Assembly: GCA_002413145.1 (NCBI GenBank)
Contig: DHWK01000149.1
Coordinates: forward strand, 6,492 to 15,528
DNA length: 9,037 nucleotides
Reading direction: 5' to 3'
Origin: a bacterium UBP12_UBA5184
GTDB taxonomy: Bacteria; Vulcanimicrobiota; Vulcanimicrobiia; Vulcanimicrobiales; Vulcanimicrobiaceae
Positions 1 to 6,063 of this stretch are shown here, piece after piece. Position 1 is the stretch's first letter; each line of letters starts with the position of its first letter. The position numbers were made by a program, and so were the translations under genes. The notes under the pieces are model-generated. The model was given only the letters and a program-made list of their open reading frames with translations. It was not told the origin of the DNA and made no database searches.

Positions 1-827
1 TTACCGAACAGACGCTGCAGACCTACGTCAACGGACGTCTACCGCTGATCATCCCCGCCACGACCTTCGACCGGGTTACGGCCCACGGCTATGCGAACGT
101 CGTGCGTCTCGCGACAAAGGACTCGTCCGAAGGGAACCTCGCCGCCGGCTTCGTCGCCGCTCGCGAAAAGCCGAAGGTCTCGGCCGTTCTTTATCAGGAC
201 GGCGACTACGGCATCGACGTCGCGGCCGGCTATCACGAGCGAATGCTGAGAGAGCACGTCGATTCCAAAGCGATTCGGTTTTCATTCGAGAAGCCCGATT
301 ACGCCGCCGCCGTGAAGGAGACGCTCGCCGCCAAACCCGACGCGGTCTATCTCGCGGGAACGGTGAAGGACATGGGCCCGATGCTCCAAGCGTTGCGCGC
401 CGGCGGCTACTCCGGTACGCTCTTCGCGTCCCAGGGCTTCTTCGATGCGACGACGACGGTTAAGTACAAGAGCGAGGCCGAGGGACTGATCGTCTCCACG
501 TCGATGCCTCCGCTCCAAATCGCGCCGTCGATCTATCGCATTCGGCTCGACTTCGAACAGAAGTACGGGCCCTTTACGCCGCTCTCGGCGTTCTCGTACG
601 CCGCCGCGCAAATTGCGGTCGGCGCGGTCCGCCGCGGAGGGTCCGCCGACAGGATCGCCGTCGCACGAGCGCTCAACTCCTCAATGTCCTTCGACACGGT
701 CATCGGCCCGATTTCGTTTCTCAACAACGGCGATCCGCAGGACCCCAACGTCTACTTCTACGCTATCAAAGACGGTAAGTTCTCGTACGTCCAGGCGGCG
801 CACCGCAGCACGTTCGTGCTGAAGTAA
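1..827 (+). CDS. ABC transporter substrate-binding protein, branched-chain amino acid (LivJ-like) family, 3' part
   Basis: The reading frame is open from the window edge (first full codon at base 3) to a TAA at 825-827, giving 274 residues of a gene whose start lies outside. A GTG at 102 is internal, because family-like sequence continues upstream of it (LPLIIPATTF, then VTAHGYANVVRLATKDSSEG). The fold matches the type I periplasmic binding proteins of the Leu/Ile/Val class (Peripla_BP_6). Visible hallmarks are a second-lobe strand VSAVLYQDGDYG followed by a helix, the segment KPDAVYLAG, and the late helix FSYAAAQIAVGAV. Such proteins capture amino acids or related small ligands outside the membrane and deliver them to a LivHMGF-type permease. 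No permease genes lie downstream, so partners would be upstream or elsewhere. The ligand cannot be told. The signal peptide, if present, is outside the window. Confidence 0.88.
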   Translation, partial: TEQTLQTYVNGRLPLIIPATTFDRVTAHGYANVVRLATKDSSEGNLAAGFVAAREKPKVSAVLYQDGDYGIDVAAGYHERMLREHVDSKAIRFSFEKPDYAAAVKETLAAKPDAVYLAGTVKDMGPMLQALRAGGYSGTLFASQGFFDATTTVKYKSEAEGLIVSTSMPPLQIAPSIYRIRLDFEQKYGPFTPLSAFSYAAAQIAVGAVRRGGSADRIAVARALNSSMSFDTVIGPISFLNNGDPQDPNVYFYAIKDGKFSYVQAAHRSTFVLK

Positions 828-833
828 GGTGCC

Positions 834-980
834 CTAACGCGGAGCGGTCTCGGAGCGGCGGACCGGCAGCGTGACGTGATGCGCCACCGAGCCTTCGTCG
901 GGGACGTCTTCGAGATCGATCCGGATGCGCAGGCGCAAGCCGACCAAACTGAGCGAAAATGCGGTTCCAAAGTATTTCAT
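834..980 (-). CDS. Small hypothetical protein (48 aa), last gene of the GntR/ABC operon
   Basis: A 48-codon ORF starts with ATG at 980-978 and ends with TAG at 836-834. It begins five bases after the stop of the second permease. An SD-like GAGGTG, formed by the last codons of that permease, lies 8 bases before the ATG. This is the same arrangement that links the two permeases (GGAGG within the final codons), which supports real translation. The peptide starts MKYFGTAFSLSLVGLRLRIR, continues with an acidic DLEDVPDEG stretch and ends basic (LPVRRSETAPR). I recognise no family and see no convincing transmembrane segment. It ends 6 bases from the convergent stop of the substrate-binding protein gene. 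It could instead be a chance ORF in the operon trailer. Confidence 0.5.
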   Translation of the reverse strand: MKYFGTAFSLSLVGLRLRIRIDLEDVPDEGSVAHHVTLPVRRSETAPR

Positions 981-985
981 GATCG

Positions 986-1750
986 TTACACCTCGAGCCG
1001 TTTCCAGCCGGCGATGGCCGCGACAGAGCCTAGAAGTCCGAATGCCCACGTGATCGCCACGCGGAGCCAAGTGTCGTGCGGAATTAACGACGAGCCACCG
1101 GTCGAGAGGCCGATGTGGATCGTTCCGTTGTTCGTCGAAAGATACGAAAGCGGATTGAGGAAGTTGAGCGCTACGGCGATCTCATGCAATCCGGGAATGT
1201 GCGCCGTAAGCGCTAGAAAAGCGGGCAGCACGATCGCGAAGGTCGCCCAGCTCAAGCCGATGACGATGGCGCCACGACCCGTTTGCCAGGATGTCAAGGC
1301 TTGCAGGATGCCGTACCACATGAAGGCGACGCCGAAAATCAGAAGAGCCGTAGAAAACCAGCCCTCGTCTGCTCGAATGGCGCCCAGCATGCCGAAGCTG
1401 GCGAAAACGAGGACGGCCAAGACCAGCGCCACGACGAAAGCCACGGCGATCGCGGCTAGATCGAGCGCGATATATCGCATGGCAAGCCGGTCGCGCGCGA
1501 TTGGTTTAGTCCATACCATCTCGACGCCGTCGTTTTCCCGGTTCAGGCTCGTGCTGACCGCCGTCCCGAAGATGATGGCGCAGAAGCCGACCAGCAGCAG
1601 GATGCTTAGCGGAACGCTACCGTTGGTATCGTTATGGACGGTCGCGTTGGGCCAGTGCGTCGGAATCAAGATGAGGAAGAACACCGCCCCCACGACGCCG
1701 GCATAGATCGTGAGGGCCTTGCGCAAGCGCAATAATTGAACGTATGTCAC
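986..1750 (-). CDS. ABC transporter permease (ABC-2-type), second of a tandem pair
   Basis: This is a 254-residue integral membrane protein with a GTG start at 1750-1748 and a TAA stop at 988-986. Hydrophobic segments lie near residues 14-30, 48-66, 96-121, 133-151, 161-182 and 230-247, which fits a six-helix ABC-2-type permease. It is clearly paralogous to the gene just upstream. Both begin MTYVQ(L/F)LRLRKALTIY, both carry a loop SLN(R/K)ENDGVEMVWTKPIAR near residues 68-87, and both end GWKRLEV. The two probably form a heterodimeric channel with the ATPase of the operon, as in YtrBCD-like exporters. The start is 3 bases from the stop of the upstream copy, and an SD (GGAGG) sits inside that gene's last codons. 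The substrate is unknown; lipid, peptide or antibiotic efflux or membrane homeostasis are guesses from the family. Confidence 0.85.
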   Translation of the reverse strand: MTYVQLLRLRKALTIYAGVVGAVFFLILIPTHWPNATVHNDTNGSVPLSILLLVGFCAIIFGTAVSTSLNRENDGVEMVWTKPIARDRLAMRYIALDLAAIAVAFVVALVLAVLVFASFGMLGAIRADEGWFSTALLIFGVAFMWYGILQALTSWQTGRGAIVIGLSWATFAIVLPAFLALTAHIPGLHEIAVALNFLNPLSYLSTNNGTIHIGLSTGGSSLIPHDTWLRVAITWAFGLLGSVAAIAGWKRLEV

Positions 1751-1753
1751 CGC

Positions 1754-2557
1754 TCAGACCTCCAAACGTTTCCAACCGCCGACCGCACCGGCGCAACCGA
1801 GAAAGCCGATGCTCCACGTCAAGATCGAGCGCATCTCCGTGCCGGCGAAAACTTGCGGCAAGACGGGGCTCGCGTGCGCGCCGTAGCCCGAGAGCGAGTA
1901 CGACGAAAAATACGCGAGCGGATTAAGCACGTCCGCCGCGAGCAAGATCTGATGAAGCGGGCCGGGCACGAAATGCGTCGCCTCGGCAAAACTCAATACG
2001 AGGAAGGCAGCGGCCCAACTCAGGCCGACAGCCATACCGCCGCGCCCGCGCTGCCATGACGTCAGAGCCTGAACCAACCCATACCACATGAACGCCGTGC
2101 CGAGGCCGATGATCAGCGTCTGCCAGGTGCGAGCATCGAAGCGCAGATACTCCAGGCCTCCGACGCTCGCGATCGCGATGATGCACAGCACCGCAGGACA
2201 CGCGAACGCGACGAGGATCGCGGACAAGTCCAGCCCGATGTACTGAACCGCGAGCCGTTCACGTGCGATCGGCTTGGTCCACACCATCTCCACGCCGTCG
2301 TTTTCCTTGTTAAGGCTCGTGCTCAGCACTGTCGCGAAGATGATCGCGCACCAAGCCGCTAAGAAGAGCACGCCGCTCATCGGGATGCTCTTCGGAATCG
2401 ACGACGTTTCGGTCAACGCATGATGCAAGCCGTGGCCAAAATCAAAGCGGGCGTTGGGCCAGTGGCCCACGATCAAGCCAAACAAGAAGATTGAGCCGAC
2501 GACGATCCCATAAATCGTCAGGGCTTTGCGCAGCCGCAGAAACTGTACGTACGTCAC
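1754..2557 (-). CDS. ABC transporter permease (ABC-2-type), first of a tandem pair
   Basis: This 267-residue membrane protein starts at a GTG (2557-2555) that overlaps the TGA of the ATPase gene by 4 bases, so the two are translationally coupled. Hydrophobic segments lie near residues 15-31, 60-79, 110-131, 147-164, 173-192 and 245-261. It is the paralogue of the next gene down: the N-terminus, the SLNKENDGVEMVWTKPIARE loop (about residues 81-100), the FMWYG(L/I)(V/L)QALTSWQ segment and the GWKRLEV end are nearly shared. It is longer mainly through a His-containing insert in the first external loop (about residues 35-58, with GHGLHHALTE). The likely role is one half of the transmembrane channel powered by the adjacent ATPase. 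Function is assigned from hydropathy and operon context rather than from a named family match. Confidence 0.85.
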   Translation of the reverse strand: MTYVQFLRLRKALTIYGIVVGSIFLFGLIVGHWPNARFDFGHGLHHALTETSSIPKSIPMSGVLFLAAWCAIIFATVLSTSLNKENDGVEMVWTKPIARERLAVQYIGLDLSAILVAFACPAVLCIIAIASVGGLEYLRFDARTWQTLIIGLGTAFMWYGLVQALTSWQRGRGGMAVGLSWAAAFLVLSFAEATHFVPGPLHQILLAADVLNPLAYFSSYSLSGYGAHASPVLPQVFAGTEMRSILTWSIGFLGCAGAVGGWKRLEV

Positions 2558-3465
2558 GCTCCGTCCCCACCGGCCATCGCGATCTCGCCCCCGACCGCGT
2601 TGATGAAGATGTCTTCGAGATTCAGATCGAGGATGGAGATGTTCTTCGGCGAGAACTCGTTCAGCCGCCGCACGATCCCCTCGCTATCCGATTGTACGTA
2701 GGCCCGCAGGATGCGGCCCGAGCGCTCGATGCGGCGCACGCGCGGATCGTCGGCCAAACCGTCGACGTCGGGAACCCTTTGTTCGAAAATCGCTTCGACG
2801 ACTTTTTCCGATCCCTTGAGCGAGTCGACGGTTCCGTCGACGATCAGCTTACCGTTTTTGAGGATCGCGACGCGATCCGCCGCGCGCTCCACTTGCCCGA
2901 TTTGGTGCGACGAGAAGAGCACGGTCGATCCCATCGCGGCAGCTTCGATGATCAAATCGAGGACGACCCGCTGAAAGACCGGATCGAGACCGCTCGCTGG
3001 TTCGTCGAGGATCAGGATGCGCGGACGAATCGAGAACGCCAGAGCAAGGGCGACCGCGGTTTGCTGGCCTTTCGAAAGCTTGCCGACCTTCTTCTTCCGC
3101 TCGAGTCTGAAGAGACTCACTAACTCGTCAGCGCGCTTCGCATCGTAATTCTTGAACGAGCGGCGATTGAATTCGAGGTGGTCGGCGAGGGTCAGCCACT
3201 CGTACAGCGCGCTGCGCTCGGGGACATACGAAAGATTCTCGAACGTTTGGGGGCCGACCGGTGCGCCTTCGACGTCCATCGAGCCGGCCGTCTGGCGCGC
3301 GAGCCCGAGCAAACATTTGAAGGTGGTCGTCTTCCCCGAGCCGTTGGGCCCGAGCAGACCGCAGATCGAACCGGGCTCGACCTCGAGCGTCAGATTCGAG
3401 ACGGCATCGAAGGAGCCGTAGCGCTTGGTGAAATCGCGGATCGCGATGACTGGAGTCGAATTCAT
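2554..3465 (-). CDS. ABC transporter ATP-binding protein (YtrB-like exporter type)
   Basis: This 303-residue protein is the ATPase of the export system. Walker A is GPNGSGKT at residues 39-46, the signature is LSKGQ at 130-134, Walker B is LILDEP at 151-156, a D-loop SGLD follows, and the H-loop histidine is in SSHQ near residue 187. The Q-loop position reads YVPER rather than containing glutamine, a variation also seen in other ABC-2-type exporter ATPases. The core ends near residue 220. About 80 further residues form the accessory C-terminal domain common in drug, bacteriocin and Ytr-type ATPases, with DLNLEDIFINAV resembling the usual LEDVFL ending. The ATG at 3465-3463 overlaps the TGA of the GntR gene (4-base ATGA), and the 3' end overlaps the first permease. 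It should hydrolyse ATP at the inner membrane face to drive the two permeases. The exported substrate is not known. Confidence 0.93.
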   Translation of the reverse strand: MNSTPVIAIRDFTKRYGSFDAVSNLTLEVEPGSICGLLGPNGSGKTTTFKCLLGLARQTAGSMDVEGAPVGPQTFENLSYVPERSALYEWLTLADHLEFNRRSFKNYDAKRADELVSLFRLERKKKVGKLSKGQQTAVALALAFSIRPRILILDEPASGLDPVFQRVVLDLIIEAAAMGSTVLFSSHQIGQVERAADRVAILKNGKLIVDGTVDSLKGSEKVVEAIFEQRVPDVDGLADDPRVRRIERSGRILRAYVQSDSEGIVRRLNEFSPKNISILDLNLEDIFINAVGGEIAMAGGDGA

Positions 3466-3866
3466 TCTTTATCTCCGGTGGGAAACCAACGGTCGAGTTG
3501 CGCGGCGAAAACTTCTTTGGCGCGCTCTCGCGAAAGCCCGAGCGTCTTCGCCTCTCGAACGGCATCGCCAAGGACCGATTGCGCGACGTCTTCGATGGCG
3601 CGCCGCGACTGAACGGCGGAGCCGTCGCCGCGGACGAACGAACCTCGCCCAGGGCTCGTCTCGATGACGCCGTCGTGTTCGAGATCGCGATAGGCGCGCG
3701 CGACGGTGTTCGGATTGATCGTGAGATCGAGCGCAAGCGCCTTGACGGTCGGGAGCTGCTCTCCCGGCCCGAGCGTCCCTAATGCGACGGCCCGCTTTAC
3801 CTGCTCGATGAGCTGGAGGTAGAGCGGGACACCGCTGCGGGGATCGACCGTGAAGATTGCTGCCAC
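3462..3866 (-). CDS. GntR-family transcriptional repressor, YtrA subfamily
   Basis: This 134-residue regulator has an N-terminal winged helix-turn-helix at about residues 12-80 (PLYLQLIEQVKRAV, then LPTVKALALDLTINPNTVAR, then the wing GVIETSPGRGSFV). A C-terminal helical tail of only about 50 residues follows. That short tail is the hallmark of the YtrA subfamily, which typically controls adjacent ABC transporter genes, usually by autorepression relieved by a ligand or cell-envelope stress. The GTG start at 3866-3864 is the only plausible one, because an in-frame TAG lies four codons upstream; a weak AGG sits 8 bases before it. It overlaps the ATPase gene by 4 bases. It lies 34 bases downstream of a small ORF that shares its presumed promoter. 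The tandem and inverted repeats at 4049-4087 are the best candidate operator. Confidence 0.93.
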   Translation of the reverse strand: MAAIFTVDPRSGVPLYLQLIEQVKRAVALGTLGPGEQLPTVKALALDLTINPNTVARAYRDLEHDGVIETSPGRGSFVRGDGSAVQSRRAIEDVAQSVLGDAVREAKTLGLSRERAKEVFAAQLDRWFPTGDKE

Positions 3867-3900
3867 GTTGTATACCTAGTGGGGGCTCCTTGTGCTCGGC

Positions 3901-4011
3901 TTAGAACTTCACGCCCCAGCCCGGGAACATGCCATTGGACTTCGGGGTCGGAATGACGGTCCGGCGAGCATCGCGGTCGGCCTGGACGGGGATCGACTGG
4001 CGGTTCAGCAT
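3901..4011 (-). CDS. Small ORF (36 aa), candidate first gene or leader peptide of the GntR/ABC operon
   Basis: The ORF runs from ATG at 4011-4009 to TAA at 3903-3901. A strong SD (AAAGGGAG, 4026-4019) lies 7 bases before the ATG, better than that of any other gene in the window. The peptide begins MLNRQSIPVQADRDARR and continues TVIPTPKSNGMFPGWGVKF. It is basic in the middle and ends in a short Gly/aromatic-rich tail (GMFPGWGVKF). There is no transmembrane segment or classical signal peptide. It stands between the promoter/operator region and gntR, ending 34 bases before the repressor start. It could be a regulatory leader peptide, a small protein of the transporter, or a secreted or processed peptide handled by the transporter. 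I recognise no family and the function is open. Confidence 0.6.
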   Translation of the reverse strand: MLNRQSIPVQADRDARRTVIPTPKSNGMFPGWGVKF

Positions 4012-4040
4012 TTTCTGTCTCCCTTTGAGAGCGATTATTA

Positions 4041-4087
4041 ACTTCATATTGTCCTAGTACATTAGTACAATAGCACATCGGCACAAC
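4041..4087 (-). promoter_or_regulatory. Probable promoter and GntR operator: four tandem 8-mers plus an inverted repeat
   Basis: On the + strand, 4056-4087 reads as four consecutive 8-base units: AGTACATT, AGTACAAT, AGCACATC, GGCACAAC. Overlapping them is an inverted repeat, TTGTCCTA (4049-4056) and TAGTACAA (4063-4070), matching at 7 of 8 positions around a 6-base spacer. On the minus strand a promoter can be drawn through the repeat: -35 TTGTAC (4070-4065), a 16-base spacer, and -10 TATGAA (4048-4043), putting the start of transcription shortly before the SD of the 36-residue ORF. An A/T-rich patch in GC-rich DNA directly upstream of a GntR/YtrA operon is the expected place for autoregulation. 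A related motif, TTGTATACCTAGT, lies at 3868-3880 next to the gntR start. Assignment to GntR is inferred. Confidence 0.5.
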
Positions 4088-4105
4088 CTGTCAAGCCCCT
4101 GAGCG

Positions 4106-4290
4106 CAAAAATTCCGCCCGGGCCTCGCGCTTCGGCGGGGCGACATAGCCTCGGCCGGGACGGCGGACTCGTTCCTTCCGTGGAACTCGTGCCGCCTCGT
4201 GGGACTGCTTTGTCGCTCCGGCCTCCGGCCTGCGCTCGGCGCAGGCGCCCGCCTCGGCAACGTCGCCCCGCCTCGCGCTCGACCCAGGTC
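4106..4290 (-). other. Structure-rich intergenic element, possible minus-strand structured RNA
   Basis: No convincing gene lies in 4088-4372. Bases 4134-4144 (GGCGGGGCGAC) are perfectly complementary to 4262-4272, which would close a domain of about 140 nt. Inside it are GGCGG/CCGCC plus GTTCC/GGAAC arms (4162-4196) and a perfect 8-bp hairpin GCCTGCGC-TCG-GCGCAGGC (4228-4246). On the minus strand, a CCGCC...GGCGG stem is followed by AATTTTT (T run at 4111-4107), resembling an intrinsic terminator at the end of this domain. This would fit a minus-strand RNA of about 170-180 nt, but I see no clear promoter for it. It could also be an untranslated region or a dispersed repeat of this genome. GC-rich DNA forms stems easily, so confidence is modest. 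Confidence 0.3.
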
Positions 4291-4308
4291 TCCAAGGGGG
4301 AGTACGAC

Positions 4309-4359
4309 TTGGCGCCCGGACGACGGTCACGCCGAGGCGTACCGTCGGACGGACGCCAA
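4309..4359 (+). promoter_or_regulatory. Long, nearly perfect hairpin immediately upstream of the quinone oxidoreductase gene
   Basis: Bases 4309-4359 fold on themselves. An inner stem pairs CGACGGT (4321-4327) with ACCGTCG (4341-4347). After one bulged C, ACGC pairs with GCGT around a CGAG loop. Outside lies a symmetric GA/GA internal loop (4319-4320 and 4348-4349). An outer stem then pairs GGCGCCCG (4311-4318) with CGGACGCC (4350-4357), with one mismatch, extended by two T-A pairs. The total is about 20 base pairs. It ends 13 bases before the ATG at 4373. No T-run follows on either strand, so it is not an obvious intrinsic terminator. It may be a 5' UTR control element, an mRNA stabiliser, or a protein-binding palindrome. 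Confidence 0.45.
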
Positions 4360-4372
4360 CAAAACGAGCGAT

Positions 4373-5344
4373 ATGAACGCGATTGTGATCGAAAAAAACG
4401 GCGGGCCGGAAGTGCTGAAGCTCGCCGATGTCCCGAAGCCGACTCCGAAGGCCGGCGAGGCGCTCGTCAAACTGGAGGCGACCGGCGTCAACTTCATCGA
4501 TTGTTATTTTCGAAGCGGGCTCTATAAAGCGCCCGGATTTCCGTTTACGCCTGGGAACGAAGGGGCGGGGACGGTCGAGGCGGTCGGTGAGGGCGTCACC
4601 AACGTGAAGCCGGGCGATCGGGTCGCCTACGCGATGGCGATGGGAAGCTACGCGCAATACGCGGTGGTCCCGGCGTGGCGGCTCGTACCGGTGCCCGCGG
4701 ACGTTTCGTTGCGCGATGCGGCCGCACTCATGTTGCAGGGAATGACGGCGCACTATCTCGTCGAGAGCACGTTCCCGTTGCAACGCGATCAGACGGCGCT
4801 GATCCACGCCGGTGCGGGCGGCGTGGGATTATTGCTCACGCAACTTGCGAAAGCCAAGGGCGCGACGGTGATCACGACGGTCTCGAGCGCTGAGAAAGCC
4901 GCGCTTTCGAAGAGCGCCGGCGCCGATCACGTCATCAACTATACCGAGACGGACTTCGCGCCCGAAGTCAAGCGGCTCACCGAGGGGAAGGGCGCGCATG
5001 TTGTCTACGACGGCGTCGGCAGGACTACGGCTGACGGCACCCTCGACTCGTTGCGCGTCCGCGGCTATTTCGTCTCGTTCGGATCGGCGAGCGGACTCGT
5101 GCCGTCGATCGATCCCCAAGTCCTCAACGCCAAGGGCGGATTGTTCCTGACGCGCCCGTCGCTCGCACATTACGCGCAGACGCCCGAAGAGGTCGCATGG
5201 CGCGCGGGCGCCATCCTCCACGCCGTGCGGAACGGGACGCTGAAAGTGCGCGTCGAGCGCGAGTACCCACTCGCCGACGCCGTGCGCGCGCACGAAGATC
5301 TCGAAAGCCGCAAGACCAGCGGAAAGTTATTGCTGATGCCATAG
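4373..5344 (+). CDS. NADPH:quinone oxidoreductase (zinc-independent MDR family)
   Basis: This 323-residue protein has the usual length and layout of the QorA-type medium-chain reductases. The N-terminal catalytic fold carries GGPEVLKL (residues 10-17), NFIDCYFRSGLYKAPGFPF (40-58) and PGNEGAGTVEAVG (60-72). The Rossmann domain has the NADPH-binding AGAGGVG motif at 146-152. The C-terminus has GYFVSFGSASG, FLTRPSL and HEDLESRKTSGKLLLMP. No structural-zinc cysteine cluster is seen. The enzyme reduces quinones, or related enones, in the cytoplasm with NADPH. The frame is open upstream to about 4199, but family similarity begins at the ATG at 4373, so that start was chosen. It has only a weak GAG-like SD and sits 13 bases after a long hairpin. 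It appears to be a single-gene unit; the next gene starts 107 bases downstream. Confidence 0.93.
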   Translation: MNAIVIEKNGGPEVLKLADVPKPTPKAGEALVKLEATGVNFIDCYFRSGLYKAPGFPFTPGNEGAGTVEAVGEGVTNVKPGDRVAYAMAMGSYAQYAVVPAWRLVPVPADVSLRDAAALMLQGMTAHYLVESTFPLQRDQTALIHAGAGGVGLLLTQLAKAKGATVITTVSSAEKAALSKSAGADHVINYTETDFAPEVKRLTEGKGAHVVYDGVGRTTADGTLDSLRVRGYFVSFGSASGLVPSIDPQVLNAKGGLFLTRPSLAHYAQTPEEVAWRAGAILHAVRNGTLKVRVEREYPLADAVRAHEDLESRKTSGKLLLMP

Positions 5345-5451
5345 GGATGGCCGAACGGACGGAGGTTCGCTACTTTTGTGGAGCGTCTGCCGGGCGCCAC
5401 CTTGCTTACGCTTCATAGTCTGCTCATAAAATCGCTGCATAATCGCTCGAT

Positions 5452-5952
5452 ATGAGAGATGCAACTTCCCGATTGAGCACGTCCGCGTTGCGGGCTTCCG
5501 TCGATCGGTCCGTGGTCCGCGTACTCGTCGCGACCCTTGCAGTCGTGCTCCTGATTGGCGGGGCAGATTTATTGGTGCAGATTCACGGCATGTCGGCATC
5601 CTTAATTGACGTAAACTCGCGGTTGGGGGGCCTTTACCAAATATCCACTGGTCTAACCGCGATGCGTTCAGAACTTACTCAAACGAATAGGTCGCTTTCG
5701 CTTACCAATAGCAAGTTGGACCTTACGAACGCGCAGTTGAGCTTGACGAATCGAAAACTCGATCTCACGAATGTGCAATTGGGGCAAACCAATGCGAAGC
5801 TCGGCGCCACACAACGCCATTTACAAATGATGTCCGGCAGCCTTCAAACGATGTCGGAGACCTTGCGGACGATGTCCGGCACGCTCGAGAGCATGCAACA
5901 CGCAATGGACGGAATGGCAAAGAAACTTACTCACGCCAAGTTGCTATTTTAA
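5452..5952 (+). CDS. Membrane-anchored heptad-repeat (coiled-coil) protein, function unknown
   Basis: This 166-residue protein has a basic N-terminus (about 22 residues), one transmembrane helix at about 22-43 (VRVLVATLAVVLLIGGADLL), and then an almost pure heptad array. Leu or Met occurs at every seventh position from residue 61 to 159, 15 times without a break. The residue three positions later is Ile, Met, seven Thr, five Met, then Ala. The central units read LSLTNSK, LDLTNAQ, LSLTNRK, LDLTNVQ, with Asn conserved six times. The expected structure is a long parallel coiled coil on one face of the membrane, probably outside, since the basic N-terminus should stay in. The gene is visibly more A/T-rich in composition and codon choice than its neighbours. 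No SD precedes the ATG; a TAAAAT or CATAAT -10-like sequence (5427-5443) suggests a short or absent leader. I do not recognise the family. Confidence 0.82.
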   Translation: MRDATSRLSTSALRASVDRSVVRVLVATLAVVLLIGGADLLVQIHGMSASLIDVNSRLGGLYQISTGLTAMRSELTQTNRSLSLTNSKLDLTNAQLSLTNRKLDLTNVQLGQTNAKLGATQRHLQMMSGSLQTMSETLRTMSGTLESMQHAMDGMAKKLTHAKLLF

Positions 5953-5982
5953 ATCGGGGCGGCTCAGCGCGATCCGTAGGAT

Positions 5983-6027
5983 GCCGGCGCCGGCCCAGAA
6001 CCCCGGACGGCTCCTAGCCGAACGGCT
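5983..6027. other. GC-rich palindrome and two competing small hairpins between genes
   Basis: In the 111-base gap, GCCGGCGCCGGC (5983-5994) is a perfect 12-base palindrome. Shortly after it, CGGCT-CCT-AGCCG and AGCCG-AAC-GGCT (about 6008-6026) share the AGCCG arm, so only one of the two can form at a time. No T-run follows, so a classical terminator is not evident. This may be end-of-transcript structure for the heptad-repeat gene or leader structure for the protease operon. It may also be chance in GC-rich sequence. Confidence 0.25.
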
Positions 6028-6063
6028 GGTCCCGGCCTTCGTCGCGTCTGCAATACTTAAGGC

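Noticed and set aside
828..870. Bidirectional terminator between the convergent gene ends
   Set aside because: Only a short direct repeat (CGGAGCGG twice) is seen, with no clear stem plus T-run.
876..1706. Long + strand open frame opposite the second permease
   Set aside because: It mirrors the antisense of a clear membrane protein gene; the translation is low-complexity Ala/Arg/Ser/Met-rich with no motif or SD.
4056..4087. Tandem 8-mers as a CRISPR-like or satellite array
   Set aside because: Units are far too short, with no spacers and only four copies in a promoter; an operator is more likely.
4199..4372. Upstream extension of the quinone oxidoreductase frame to an earlier start
   Set aside because: The extra residues are Arg/Pro/Ala-rich and encode the hairpins; known family members begin at the equivalent of the ATG at 4373.
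4091..4807. Minus-strand open frame opposite the start of the quinone oxidoreductase
   Set aside because: Arg-rich antisense shadow that crosses the structured intergenic region; no start context or family signature.
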